This document shows, piece by piece, positions 44,904-53,489 of a stretch of DNA of 64,000 nt. The position numbers and the translations under genes are program-made. Source of the stretch: Anaerolineae bacterium (lineage in GTDB: Bacteria > Chloroflexota > Anaerolineae > Aggregatilineales > Aggregatilineaceae); the NCBI GenBank assembly GCA_016930015.1, contig JAFGHR010000010.1, positions 17,137 to 81,136 of the forward strand. Direction: 5' to 3'. The notes under the pieces were generated by a model, which saw nothing but the letters and a program-made list of their open reading frames with translations, searched no databases and was not told where the DNA came from. Position 1 is the first letter of the stretch. Each line of letters begins with the position of its first letter.

Positions 44904-45848
44904 TTACAACTCCGCCGCGTACAGGTGCTGGGTGTACCCGTCGGATTGTGTGTCGATTTCCAGTATGGGGATCACATAGTCCCAGGCAAACGCGGCGATC
45001 GTCTTGTAATCGTGCTGGGCGGCCCAGTCACGCAAGGCCATGATGACCAGCGCGTTAAGCGGGCGCCGGCTCCACACAAACGCGTGCACCTGGGCGGGGT
45101 CGTCACGATCCTGTTCCATGAAAGCGAAAACTTCCTGCCCGGTCAGCGTGATATGCAGCCGCGCTTTCTCCGGCTCAACCAGCAGCGGCACACAGTTCCA
45201 AAGGCCGGGCTGCATCCGGTCCCATTCTTCGCGGGCGTTCTGATAACGGCCCAGCGGCATGTGCCAGCCCGTGATCTGGCCGGGATCGAAGGTGGTTAGC
45301 TCGGAGGCTTTGTAAAACACGCGGCCTTCCTCGGCGGGGATGATCAGGCGTTGACCGCTGTGGACTCGCCGGAAGCCGTGATGTTCGAATAAGTCAGCGT
45401 TGGGGCCGCCGTCGGCGGCGGTGATGCGGCGGGCGCGGATCGCTTCACCGATCTGGTGTATGTAGGTCAGCAGGGCCGTGCCTAAGCCCACACTCACATC
45501 GTCAGGATGAACGGCCAGCCGCGACAGGTTGACGTGATGCCCGAACGGTTCCGGTTCGTGGCTGATGGCGATCTCGGCTTCGGCTCGAATCACGCCATTT
45601 ATCGTCGCCACCAGCGGGATACGGTCGCTGCCGCGCAGCAAATTCGCGAGATGGACCGCGCCCATTTCCACGCTGGCCCAGACACCGCCCACACACCACC
45701 GCTCAAACAGCGATAACTCGTCGTAGTCGGCGGGGATCACGTCGCCGTCGAAATCCCGGCGAGTCCATGTTTCGACCGCCGCGTTATGAATGGCCGTGAT
45801 GCTGGCCGCATCGGCCAGATCAGCCTGACGCACCGTTATTTGGGACAT
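44904..45848 (-). CDS. GNAT family acetyltransferase with C-terminal extension
   Basis: A 314-residue protein. The first 150 residues form a GNAT domain (VRQADLADAASITAIHNAAV, VNLSRLAVHPDDVSVGLGTALL, DLFEHHGFRRV). The second half is unassigned, with WSRRPLNALVIMALRDWAAQHD reminiscent of a second degenerate GNAT half. The acetyl acceptor is unknown. It converges on the SLOG gene across a short gap holding the hairpin AGGGAC-gcc-GTCCCT. Confidence 0.8.
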   Translation of the reverse strand: MSQITVRQADLADAASITAIHNAAVETWTRRDFDGDVIPADYDELSLFERWCVGGVWASVEMGAVHLANLLRGSDRIPLVATINGVIRAEAEIAISHEPEPFGHHVNLSRLAVHPDDVSVGLGTALLTYIHQIGEAIRARRITAADGGPNADLFEHHGFRRVHSGQRLIIPAEEGRVFYKASELTTFDPGQITGWHMPLGRYQNAREEWDRMQPGLWNCVPLLVEPEKARLHITLTGQEVFAFMEQDRDDPAQVHAFVWSRRPLNALVIMALRDWAAQHDYKTIAAFAWDYVIPILEIDTQSDGYTQHLYAAEL

Positions 45849-45984
45849 GTTGGTTTACTCCTGCGCTATTTGGCAGCCGGATCGTTTACACGCTTCTATG
45901 ATAACGGTTTTGTCGCCGGGTTTGTAGGGGCTGCGATCATGATCATAAAAGGTGTGTGCGCGGCAGGCCCCTTTTTCTTACAGA

Positions 45985-47265
45985 CTACATCAAGTCGGCC
46001 AGGGCGATTTTGGGATCGCGACGTGGAAACAACACGCGCAGCAGGTCATAATACCGTTCGTGGAAGCCGTTGTTCAGGTGATCGATCCCGTACCAGCCGG
46101 TGATCAGGCGCAGCAGGGAAGTCGAAGGAGCTTCCAACGCGACTTCTTCCAGGCTGCCCATGCCCAGCTCAACCTCAACCTGTTCGTACTCGGTGCTGAC
46201 GATCAGCCGGTAGCCGCGTGACGCAAATGGGCTGTTCAGGCGGCGGGCTTCCAGCGTCGGAACGAGCAGTTCCAGGGTCAGGGGCAGGTTATGCAACCGG
46301 ACGAATCCCGCGCCCGTGAAAGTGCGCAAGGACCCGCCGTGTACCAGGGCGTGTTTCATAAACGTGCTTTCCGGGTGGACAAACAGGCCGATGCGGTCTA
46401 TACCAAACGCCTGGGCCGTGCGTGCGATCTCAACCAGCAGGGCGTCGATCGCGTCCGGGTGTTCCCCGGCGGCCTCGATCACGCTGAAACGGGCCGCGTC
46501 ATTGTCTCGGAACCAGTTAACGGGTTCCTGTGTCACCAGCCGGGCGTAGGCGGTGATCTGGCCGTCGATCTCGGCCACCAGGAAGTCATCCGGATCGTTG
46601 CGGCCTATGCGCGTCATCATATCAAGCTGCCAGCGCCAGGTTGTTTCATCACGGGCGATCAGGTAATGGCCGCGTGCGCTTTCGGCTGTATAGAGCGCGT
46701 TCACGGCGGGCAGGTCATCGACATAAAAGCGCCGGATGGATACCGGCTGGTTGCGTGCCATAAGACGGTCGGCGGTGCGGCGCTGGTAGCTGTGAACCAT
46801 GTCCCAGTGCCCGGCTTTTAAGGCCATGTCAACCGCGATATCCGATTCATAACTGGTCAGGTAGAGTCCCACGGCATATTCATACTGCCACGCTTCATAA
46901 AAACTCGGCAGGCCAAACATCAGCCCCAGCGCGAATTCTTTTTCGTGCATACGTGTGTGCAGTACGTCAAGCAACGCGCGCGCGAATCCCTGGCGGCGGT
47001 AGGGTTCGAGCGTACCCACCGTGCTGACTTCGGCGGTTGGCAGCAGGCTGTTACCGATCTGGATCATGCGCGGCACCAGCATGGCGTGCGCGGCGATCTC
47101 ATCTTCATAATCACCATCGATAACAAAACAATCTGCGGGGTCGAAATTAGGGAAGCTGCCATACCAGGTAGCCAGGGCCTCGTAATCTTGCGATCCATGC
47201 ACCTGGTAGATATGGTCTAAGATGGCATCACGATCTTCGGGCCACTCGATTGTGCGAATAGACAT
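45985..47265 (-). CDS. GNAT acetyltransferase, Eis-like tandem architecture
   Basis: A 426-residue protein. The N-terminal GNAT domain has STVGTLEPYRRQGFARALLDVL (acetyl-CoA loop). A second GNAT-like half (ITAYARLVTQEP, DAIDALLVEIARTA) and a C-terminal domain follow, giving a length near that of Eis-type enhanced intracellular survival proteins. Function is inferred as N-acetyl transfer only. The ATG at 47265 follows GGAG; it is preceded by a 260-base gap shared with divergent prs. Confidence 0.75.
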   Translation of the reverse strand: MSIRTIEWPEDRDAILDHIYQVHGSQDYEALATWYGSFPNFDPADCFVIDGDYEDEIAAHAMLVPRMIQIGNSLLPTAEVSTVGTLEPYRRQGFARALLDVLHTRMHEKEFALGLMFGLPSFYEAWQYEYAVGLYLTSYESDIAVDMALKAGHWDMVHSYQRRTADRLMARNQPVSIRRFYVDDLPAVNALYTAESARGHYLIARDETTWRWQLDMMTRIGRNDPDDFLVAEIDGQITAYARLVTQEPVNWFRDNDAARFSVIEAAGEHPDAIDALLVEIARTAQAFGIDRIGLFVHPESTFMKHALVHGGSLRTFTGAGFVRLHNLPLTLELLVPTLEARRLNSPFASRGYRLIVSTEYEQVEVELGMGSLEEVALEAPSTSLLRLITGWYGIDHLNNGFHERYYDLLRVLFPRRDPKIALADLM

Positions 47266-47526
47266 ACGATCTCCAAAAGAACGATTGTGACCAGGGCGTG
47301 TTAACACGGGTGCCCATTAACCCGTTATTATTGAACATTACAATTAACACCGTCAAAACCCTGCCAACGTTTCTCCACTATTATAACGGGCAGAGCCAAA
47401 AGCACGCTATTCGGCTGTAGAATGGCATTTATCCGGGCTTTGGGGTTGCGTGTTTGCGCCTCGGAGGTAAAGTAGTGGGCGAGGATATCCAAGGTATCAA
47501 CGGCCCGACTGCCAGGGAGGACACAC

Positions 47527-48519
47527 TTGACACCGGAAGCACCTTACATTTTTTCGGGTTCGTCAAATGAGCCACTTGCCAAATCCATTGCTGATTATCT
47601 GAATGTTCCCCTGCGTCCCACGCGTATTGAGAAATTCAGCAACGACACGCTGCGTCTTCAGTTGGGCGAAAGCGTGCGGAACAAGGACGTGTATATTGTC
47701 CAATCGTTAACATCACCGGTGCACCGGCACATAATGGAACTGCTGATGATGCTCGATATCGCGCGTTCAGGTGATGCGCGCCGCGTGACCGCCGTCATTC
47801 CCTATTATGCCTATGGACGCTCTGATAAAAAAGATGCGCCGCGTATCTGTATTACGGCAAAGTTGTTGGCCCGTATGATCGAAACATCGGGAGCCAGCCG
47901 CGTCATTGCCATGACACTGCACTCGCCGCAGACCCACGGCTTTTTTGATGTGCCGCTCGATCACCTGCACAGTTTGCGCGTGTTAGCGGATCACTTCAAA
48001 CAAAAAGACCTGGCCGACACGGTGGTCGTATCACCGGATGTGGGCTATGCCAAGCAGGCTACCAAACTGGCGTATGCGCTTAACCTGCCGCTGGCTATCG
48101 GCAGCAAGATGCGTTTGGGCGATACCGAAGTTGAAATTTCGACTGTGCTGGGATCGGGTGGTCCGACTGCCAAGCGGGCGATCGTGATCGATGACGAGGT
48201 CGCTACCGGCGGCACGATGGTCGAACTCGTTCATGTGATGCAAAAGCTGGGCACGCATGAGTTTTATCTGGCGTGCACACATGGCCTGTTCACCGGCAAC
48301 GCGACCGACCGGCTGAACGCGCTGGATTGTGTGCAAGAGATCGTGTGTACCGATACGGTATACGCGCCCGCGGCCATGGACCGGCTGCCCAAGCTGCGCG
48401 TCGAGTCGGTCGCGTCCATTTTTGGCGACGCGATCCGCTGCAATAACCAGGGTAAATCGGTCGGGGACCTGTTTGCATTCTGGAGCAAAAACATGCCGCC
48501 CGATACATCGCTAGGTTAA
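47527..48519 (+). CDS. prs: Ribose-phosphate pyrophosphokinase
   Basis: A 330-residue enzyme that makes PRPP from ribose 5-phosphate and ATP for nucleotide, histidine and NAD synthesis. The N-terminal FSGSSNEPLAKSIADYL, the YYAYGRSDKKD loop and the PRPP-binding loop VIDDEVATGGTMVEL are clear. The TTG start at 47527 follows GGGAGGA. The protein appears complete with usual length plus a short C-terminal extension. Confidence 0.95.
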   Translation: MTPEAPYIFSGSSNEPLAKSIADYLNVPLRPTRIEKFSNDTLRLQLGESVRNKDVYIVQSLTSPVHRHIMELLMMLDIARSGDARRVTAVIPYYAYGRSDKKDAPRICITAKLLARMIETSGASRVIAMTLHSPQTHGFFDVPLDHLHSLRVLADHFKQKDLADTVVVSPDVGYAKQATKLAYALNLPLAIGSKMRLGDTEVEISTVLGSGGPTAKRAIVIDDEVATGGTMVELVHVMQKLGTHEFYLACTHGLFTGNATDRLNALDCVQEIVCTDTVYAPAAMDRLPKLRVESVASIFGDAIRCNNQGKSVGDLFAFWSKNMPPDTSLG

Positions 48520-48567
48520 CGTTTGGGCCGGGTGCTCGCGCGGGTTACCATACCCGCCCATGTGATA

Positions 48568-48690
48568 AGGCCTGTTCCAGGAAATAAATTCTCCCATTTT
48601 TAGCCCTCTGTACATGGCAGCGCGGCTTTTGCTCCCCTTCCCTGAGGGAAGGGGTTGTGGGGATGGGGTAATTATTTTCTTGGCGAAGCC
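48568..48690. repeat. MITE-like element, family 2 copy 2 (123 bp)
   Basis: The same length as the copy at 546-668 but inverted, and again bounded by TA (48566-48567 and 48691-48692). It keeps the CCCCTTCCCT/AGGGAAGGGG hairpin and, on the minus strand, AGAGGG six bases before an ATG. That ATG opens a short non-coding-looking frame into the end of the prs spacer. Confidence 0.8.
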
Positions 48691-48758
48691 TAAAACGGCG
48701 TTTGCCCACTGCTAAGCTGCCAGGCAGTCGGTATTCCCGGCTGCCTGCGGTACAATAG

Positions 48759-50780
48759 GTGCCCATTGATGGTCACATCATAATAGCGTCGTCTGGATTC
48801 AGGCGGCGCTGTTTTCCGGTAGGAGGTTGCCGGTATAACGGTTTTGGAGCGCAACAGAACGGAGTGTGGTTGTTGGCTGGTGTTGACGATAAACACGGCG
48901 GGCAGGTTGGCCGCGGGCGCACGCATCACGGGATACACAACGTGTGGGTGCTGCTGCCTGTTGTGATCATTCTGCTGCTGGCGGCGGCAGCGCGTTTTGA
49001 CGGCGTGGCGGAGCGGCCCGTATGGACCGACGAGGGGTGGAGCGCGTGGGCAGCCCGTGATCATGACATAAACGTGATCTGGGACAAACTGGCCCAGGAT
49101 CGTCACCCGCCGCTGTATTTTATGACGCTCAGCGCGTGGTGGACGCTGGCAGGACCATCGCGGCTGGCGCTGCGCTTTTTGTCGATCGCGGGCGGGCTGC
49201 TGACGGTCGCGGTGGCGTATCGCATTGGCGCGGATTGGCTGGGACGGCGTGCCGCACGTTTCGGGGCGCTGCTGCTGGCCGTGCTCGATATCGCCGTGTA
49301 CTACTCCCAGGAAATCCGCCATTACGGCTGGCTGGTGCTGTCCGTCAGCCTGATGTCATTGTTTTTTTTGCGCTACCTGCGCCGCCCGCGCGCCTGGACG
49401 CTGGTCGCCTATTCGCTCAGCATTACGGGGATGTTGTACAACCTGTATTTAGGGCTGCTGGTGCTGGGTGTGCAAGGCGTGGTCGGGCTGCTGCTGTGGC
49501 GTGGATCGCGGCGCGATAAAGCCGGGCTGATCGCGGCGTGGGCCGGGGCGCTGGTGCTGTATGGCCCCTGGCTGTCGGTGATCCTGTCGGAGCAGTGGCG
49601 CGATTTTGGGCCGGGTATTGGCGGCTTCCCGAACAGCTACGACAGCACCGCCGGCAGCTTAAAAACGCTGTCCGAACTGCTGTTTGGCTCCCAACTGGCG
49701 CTGACGCTGGGCCTGTATGCGATCGGCGTGTGGACCATAACACAGCAGCGCGATCGCTGGTCCACGACCTGGACGGCGCGCGTTTACCTGGTGTTGGGCG
49801 GCGGCGGGTTGTACCTGTTCATGTTTGCCGTCAATCCCTGGTATGGTGTGCTCTCGGCGCGGACGCTGGCCTTTTTGACCCCGCTGTTGATGGTGGTGTG
49901 CGGCTACGGTTTGAGCCAGCTCAACCGGCGGGTGGCGGGGTTGTTCGCGGCGCTGCTGGTGCTGTTTATGCTGGCGGATACACAAACCATCCAGCCCCAC
50001 CTGGACAGCCATAAAGCCGCCGCCGCGCTCGCGGAGCAGTTCGCGCCCGGTGATCTCGTAGTGCTGGAAACCGGCTGGGACGATAACGCGTTTTTGTACG
50101 AATTGACGCTGGCGCTCCCGGCGGATCATCCGGCGATCATTCGCACGCTGCCCTGGATCGGTGAGCCGACCAAAGCCGTGCCGGTCGTGCCCCAGGTCCA
50201 GGCGGATATAACCGCTCACCGCCGCGTGTGGGTCGTGAACTGGCTCCAACCCTCGCAGGTGATCCCCTGGCTGGCGGAAGAAAACAAGGATTACGTAACT
50301 GTAATGGCGCTTGAAACGCCTGTCGGTGCACAATACGATGACCTCTACCCGTATAACAAGGTGGTGCAAGCCGTGTTGTTTGAGCGTCCGAACCTGGACG
50401 CGCCCCCGCTGGTGTATGGGGATGTATTGGCGCTGCGTGATTCGCTGCTGCCAGAAACGGTGAAGGCGGGCGAACGGCTGCACGTTGACCTGTGGTGGTC
50501 GGCAGCGGAAACGCCCGCGCTGGATTATTCGGTCGGTGTGTTTTTGATGGATCAGGACGGCGTGGTCAAGGCGGAACATAACGGTCCGCCCGGCGACACG
50601 TCGACGACGTTGTGGGTGGTCGATGACGTGGTGTTTGACCGCCACACGCTCCATGTACCGCACGATCTCGCACCGGGACAGTACCAGGTCGCCGTAAACG
50701 TGTACTGGTATGGTGACCTGGAGCCGCTGGCCGTGAACGGCCAGGATTACGCCGTGGCCGGCTTGGTGCACACGCCGTAG
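48759..50780 (+). CDS. GT-C fold membrane glycosyltransferase-like protein
   Basis: Up to 673 residues. About eleven membrane helices precede a C-terminal beta-rich extracytoplasmic domain that contains LWWSAAETPALDYSVGVFL, similar in layout to the 4065 protein. The first loop carries VWTDEGWSAW and a DRHPPLYF motif, the acidic and histidine residues of GT39-like enzymes. The true start is uncertain: GTG 48759 is the outer limit without a ribosome site, and TTG 48873 eight bases after GGAG, just before the first helix, is better supported. It probably works with the YfhO-like gene 47 bases downstream. Confidence 0.78.
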   Translation: MPIDGHIIIASSGFRRRCFPVGGCRYNGFGAQQNGVWLLAGVDDKHGGQVGRGRTHHGIHNVWVLLPVVIILLLAAAARFDGVAERPVWTDEGWSAWAARDHDINVIWDKLAQDRHPPLYFMTLSAWWTLAGPSRLALRFLSIAGGLLTVAVAYRIGADWLGRRAARFGALLLAVLDIAVYYSQEIRHYGWLVLSVSLMSLFFLRYLRRPRAWTLVAYSLSITGMLYNLYLGLLVLGVQGVVGLLLWRGSRRDKAGLIAAWAGALVLYGPWLSVILSEQWRDFGPGIGGFPNSYDSTAGSLKTLSELLFGSQLALTLGLYAIGVWTITQQRDRWSTTWTARVYLVLGGGGLYLFMFAVNPWYGVLSARTLAFLTPLLMVVCGYGLSQLNRRVAGLFAALLVLFMLADTQTIQPHLDSHKAAAALAEQFAPGDLVVLETGWDDNAFLYELTLALPADHPAIIRTLPWIGEPTKAVPVVPQVQADITAHRRVWVVNWLQPSQVIPWLAEENKDYVTVMALETPVGAQYDDLYPYNKVVQAVLFERPNLDAPPLVYGDVLALRDSLLPETVKAGERLHVDLWWSAAETPALDYSVGVFLMDQDGVVKAEHNGPPGDTSTTLWVVDDVVFDRHTLHVPHDLAPGQYQVAVNVYWYGDLEPLAVNGQDYAVAGLVHTP

Positions 50781-50827
50781 CGCGTTTAGCCGTGCGGCGG
50801 CGTGCTCTAGCAGGAGAGGTTACGACG

Positions 50828-53086
50828 ATGGAAAACGTATTTCGGCAGCGTCCCTGGCTGGTGCCCGTCATCCTGGCGCTGCTCACGGTTATTTTGATGC
50901 GCCCGGTCATTCTTCCCCCTGAAGCCGGGCAGGTGCTCAACGGGCACGACTTCACCAACATGTTTTATCCCTTGCAACAGACTATCCAACAGACGCTTAA
51001 AAACGGCGAGCTGCCGCTGTGGAATCCGAGCCAGTTTCTCGGCCACCCGTTTGTAGGTAATCCCCACGCCGGGCTGTTTTATCCGGCGATGTGGTTCATC
51101 TGGGTGTACGGCGTGCAGCGCGGGATCGGGCTGATGCTGGTGCTCCATGCCTGGCTGGGCGCCTGGGGTATGAGCAGCCTGATCCGCCGGTTCGGCGCGG
51201 GGTATGTGGGCAGCCTGCTGGCGGGCGTGATCTACGCCATGAGCGGCTGGGCGGGCGCACACCTCTACGCCGGGCATTATAACTTTATGTTGATCGCGGG
51301 CCTGCTGCCGTGGGCGATGGTGGCCTACCATTACGCGCTCGAACGCGGCACGTGGGCCGCGCTGCTGCCGGGCGCTGCCCTGATGGGACTGGCGCTGCTG
51401 GCCGGACATCCCCCTTCGGCTGTGTATGTCGGGCTGGGGCTGGTAACGCTGTGGGTGTATCACATCACCCAGGCGGACGATATGTGGCGGGCGGGTGTGT
51501 ATGCCACGCTGCGGCTCGCCGTGATCGGGATCGGGGGCGTGATCCTGGCGGCGGGGCTGGTGCTGCCTGCGCTGGAGCTGGCGAGTCTGGCCGAACGTAA
51601 CTCCAACGACCTGGCGTTTGCCAATATGCACGCGCTGCCCCCGGCACAGCTTCTGTCCGCGCTGGTGCTGCCGGACCTGTATGGGAGTCCTGAACAAGAG
51701 CCGTATTACTATTGGGGCGGGGATTTTTACGAAGAATTTAACGCTTATGCCGGGCTGCTGCCGCTGATCGCGATCCCGCTGGCGTTCCGCTGGCAAAAGC
51801 GCCACCGCTGGTACTTCATCGGCCTGATCGCGTTTGGGCTGGTGATGAGCGTCGGCGTGGAAGGGGCGCTCATGCCGCTGCTGGTGCGCTGGGTGCCGGG
51901 ATTCGGGTTTTTCCGGGTTCCGGCGCGGGCGCTGCAATTCGTGATGATGGGCATGGCCGGGCTGCTGGCGCTGTTGGTCACGGCGCTGCAAGAAAGCACG
52001 CCCGACCAGCGCCGCGACGCGCTGCAACCGGCGGTGCGGCTGTGGCTGCCGGTCGGAGCGACGGCGGCGTTTGTGCTGTCGGTCTTTTTCTCCGGCTGGT
52101 ATGCCAGCGGCAGCCACGTTGAGCCGATGCCGCTGCGGGCGTCACGGGTAGCCGGAGAACTGGCCGAGGCGGGCGTCGTCGCGTGCGGCGTGTGGCTGGT
52201 GCTGTGGCTGTGGACGCGCCCTGATTCGGACTCGATCAAGTGGGCGCGCTGGCTGACGGTGGTGCTCGTGATCGTTGACGCGTGGCACGTGTTGATCCCG
52301 ATTGTCAAAGTCGGCCAGGTAGTCGAAGACCCGATGTGGGCCGGGGCGCGCGGCAACGTACCCGCCATGTCCGACCGGATCATGCAGACCTCACCCTACA
52401 GCGGTCCGCTGACCGGGGCCAGCGTGACCGGCCACCTGTCGGTTCAGGGGTATGATCCCTTGCAGATCGACACATTTAAAAAACTGCACGATGCGGGCGA
52501 GCCGGATAACCCGCTGTCACGCGTCAACCAGTTGATGGGTGTCAATTACCTGATGTCGCACGACGCCTACGAGGACCCCGCGTTTGAGTTGGTCGGTATT
52601 GCCTTTGAAACATTCTATTACCACCGGGTCGATCCGTTTCCGCGCGCGTGGTTCCCGTCGGAAATACGCGTCGAGCAGAATGATGATTACGTGCGCTCGC
52701 AGATCGTGTATGGTGATTATGACCTGCAAGCGATCCTGTATGTCGATGAAGCTGTATCCTGTTCACCGGGCGAAAATGCCACCGCCGCGATCAGCGATTA
52801 CGGCGCGAACGAGGTCGAGATCACGACCGGCGGCGGCGGGGGCCTGCTGGTGCTCAGCGACCAGTATTACCCCGGCTGGCGGGCCAGCGTAGACGGCGAA
52901 CACGTCGAGATCACGCGCGCGGATACCGTGTTCCGGGCGGTGTGCGTGCCGCCGGGCGATCACACCGTGCGTTTTGAGTACCGCCCGCTTACGTTTTACG
53001 CCGGGACGATCATCACGGCGATAGCGTGGCCGCTGTGGCTGCTGCTGGTTTTACTCACATGGTGGCGCCGTCGCGTGGTCGGATAA
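50828..53086 (+). CDS. YfhO-family membrane protein (GT-C like)
   Basis: A 752-residue polytopic membrane protein. The first loop GHDFTNMFYPLQQTIQQTL and LPLWNPSQFLGHPFVGNPHAG are typical of the YfhO family, which assists glycosylation of cell-surface polymers. Twelve or more helices are followed by an outer domain (LLVLSDQYYPGWRASVDGEHVEI) and a last helix. The ATG follows AGGAGAGG. Its last codons and stop are part of a 31-bp direct repeat surrounding a repeat element. Confidence 0.85.
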   Translation: MENVFRQRPWLVPVILALLTVILMRPVILPPEAGQVLNGHDFTNMFYPLQQTIQQTLKNGELPLWNPSQFLGHPFVGNPHAGLFYPAMWFIWVYGVQRGIGLMLVLHAWLGAWGMSSLIRRFGAGYVGSLLAGVIYAMSGWAGAHLYAGHYNFMLIAGLLPWAMVAYHYALERGTWAALLPGAALMGLALLAGHPPSAVYVGLGLVTLWVYHITQADDMWRAGVYATLRLAVIGIGGVILAAGLVLPALELASLAERNSNDLAFANMHALPPAQLLSALVLPDLYGSPEQEPYYYWGGDFYEEFNAYAGLLPLIAIPLAFRWQKRHRWYFIGLIAFGLVMSVGVEGALMPLLVRWVPGFGFFRVPARALQFVMMGMAGLLALLVTALQESTPDQRRDALQPAVRLWLPVGATAAFVLSVFFSGWYASGSHVEPMPLRASRVAGELAEAGVVACGVWLVLWLWTRPDSDSIKWARWLTVVLVIVDAWHVLIPIVKVGQVVEDPMWAGARGNVPAMSDRIMQTSPYSGPLTGASVTGHLSVQGYDPLQIDTFKKLHDAGEPDNPLSRVNQLMGVNYLMSHDAYEDPAFELVGIAFETFYYHRVDPFPRAWFPSEIRVEQNDDYVRSQIVYGDYDLQAILYVDEAVSCSPGENATAAISDYGANEVEITTGGGGGLLVLSDQYYPGWRASVDGEHVEITRADTVFRAVCVPPGDHTVRFEYRPLTFYAGTIITAIAWPLWLLLVLLTWWRRRVVG

Positions 53087-53323
53087 CCAATAACCGGTAG
53101 AATGTCAATGCCCCATCCCTCCGGGCTAGCGCCCGGTATCCCCTCCCCAGCGAAGCTATGGAGGGGAAAAAGCAGAAGCCATGCGTCTGGAAAGTCCCCC
53201 GTCCAGCTTGGCTGGAAGGGGGATTTAGGGGGAAGGCGTCACATCGTGACGCGCGGCGTAGCGCGGCGACACACGCAGCCGCACGGGGGCGCGGTCGGAT
53301 AACCAATAACCGGTAAAATGTCA
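53077..53323. repeat. Family 1 core flanked by 31-bp direct repeats (copy B)
   Basis: The 31-bp sequence beginning GGTCGGATAACCAATAACCG occurs at 53077-53107 and again at 53293-53323 with one difference. Between them (185 bp) lies the family 1 core with its C-rich part, TGGAGGGG, GTCCAGCTTGGCTGGA hairpin and TTAGGGGGAAGGCG. The usual CAGGGCTATC ends are missing. The upstream copy holds the YfhO stop codon. Either the insertion copied a long target, or a duplication spanned the element. Confidence 0.85.
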
Positions 53324-53457
53324 CCTCACACCGGGCGCGGCCTGCTGTACAATGGAAGCAGGACCGCACCTTGTGAGGGTACAACCGTGTGTAGTGGCTT
53401 GTTGTATAACAACTGATTTGAACTGGGCAGCGTCGCCTGTTAAATAGGCGACGCTTT
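53324..53457 (+). promoter_or_regulatory. Structured leader with terminator-like hairpin before the lyase gene
   Basis: GCGTCGCCT (53429-53437) pairs perfectly with AGGCGACGC (53445-53453), followed by TTTTAT, 33 bases before the lyase ATG. Upstream is a smaller GTTGT/ACAAC hairpin near 53400-53412. No ORF explains it. It may be a leader attenuator or the end of a short RNA. Confidence 0.4.
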
Positions 53458-53489
53458 TATACTGTGTCACACGTAGTCGAGGCGAAACT

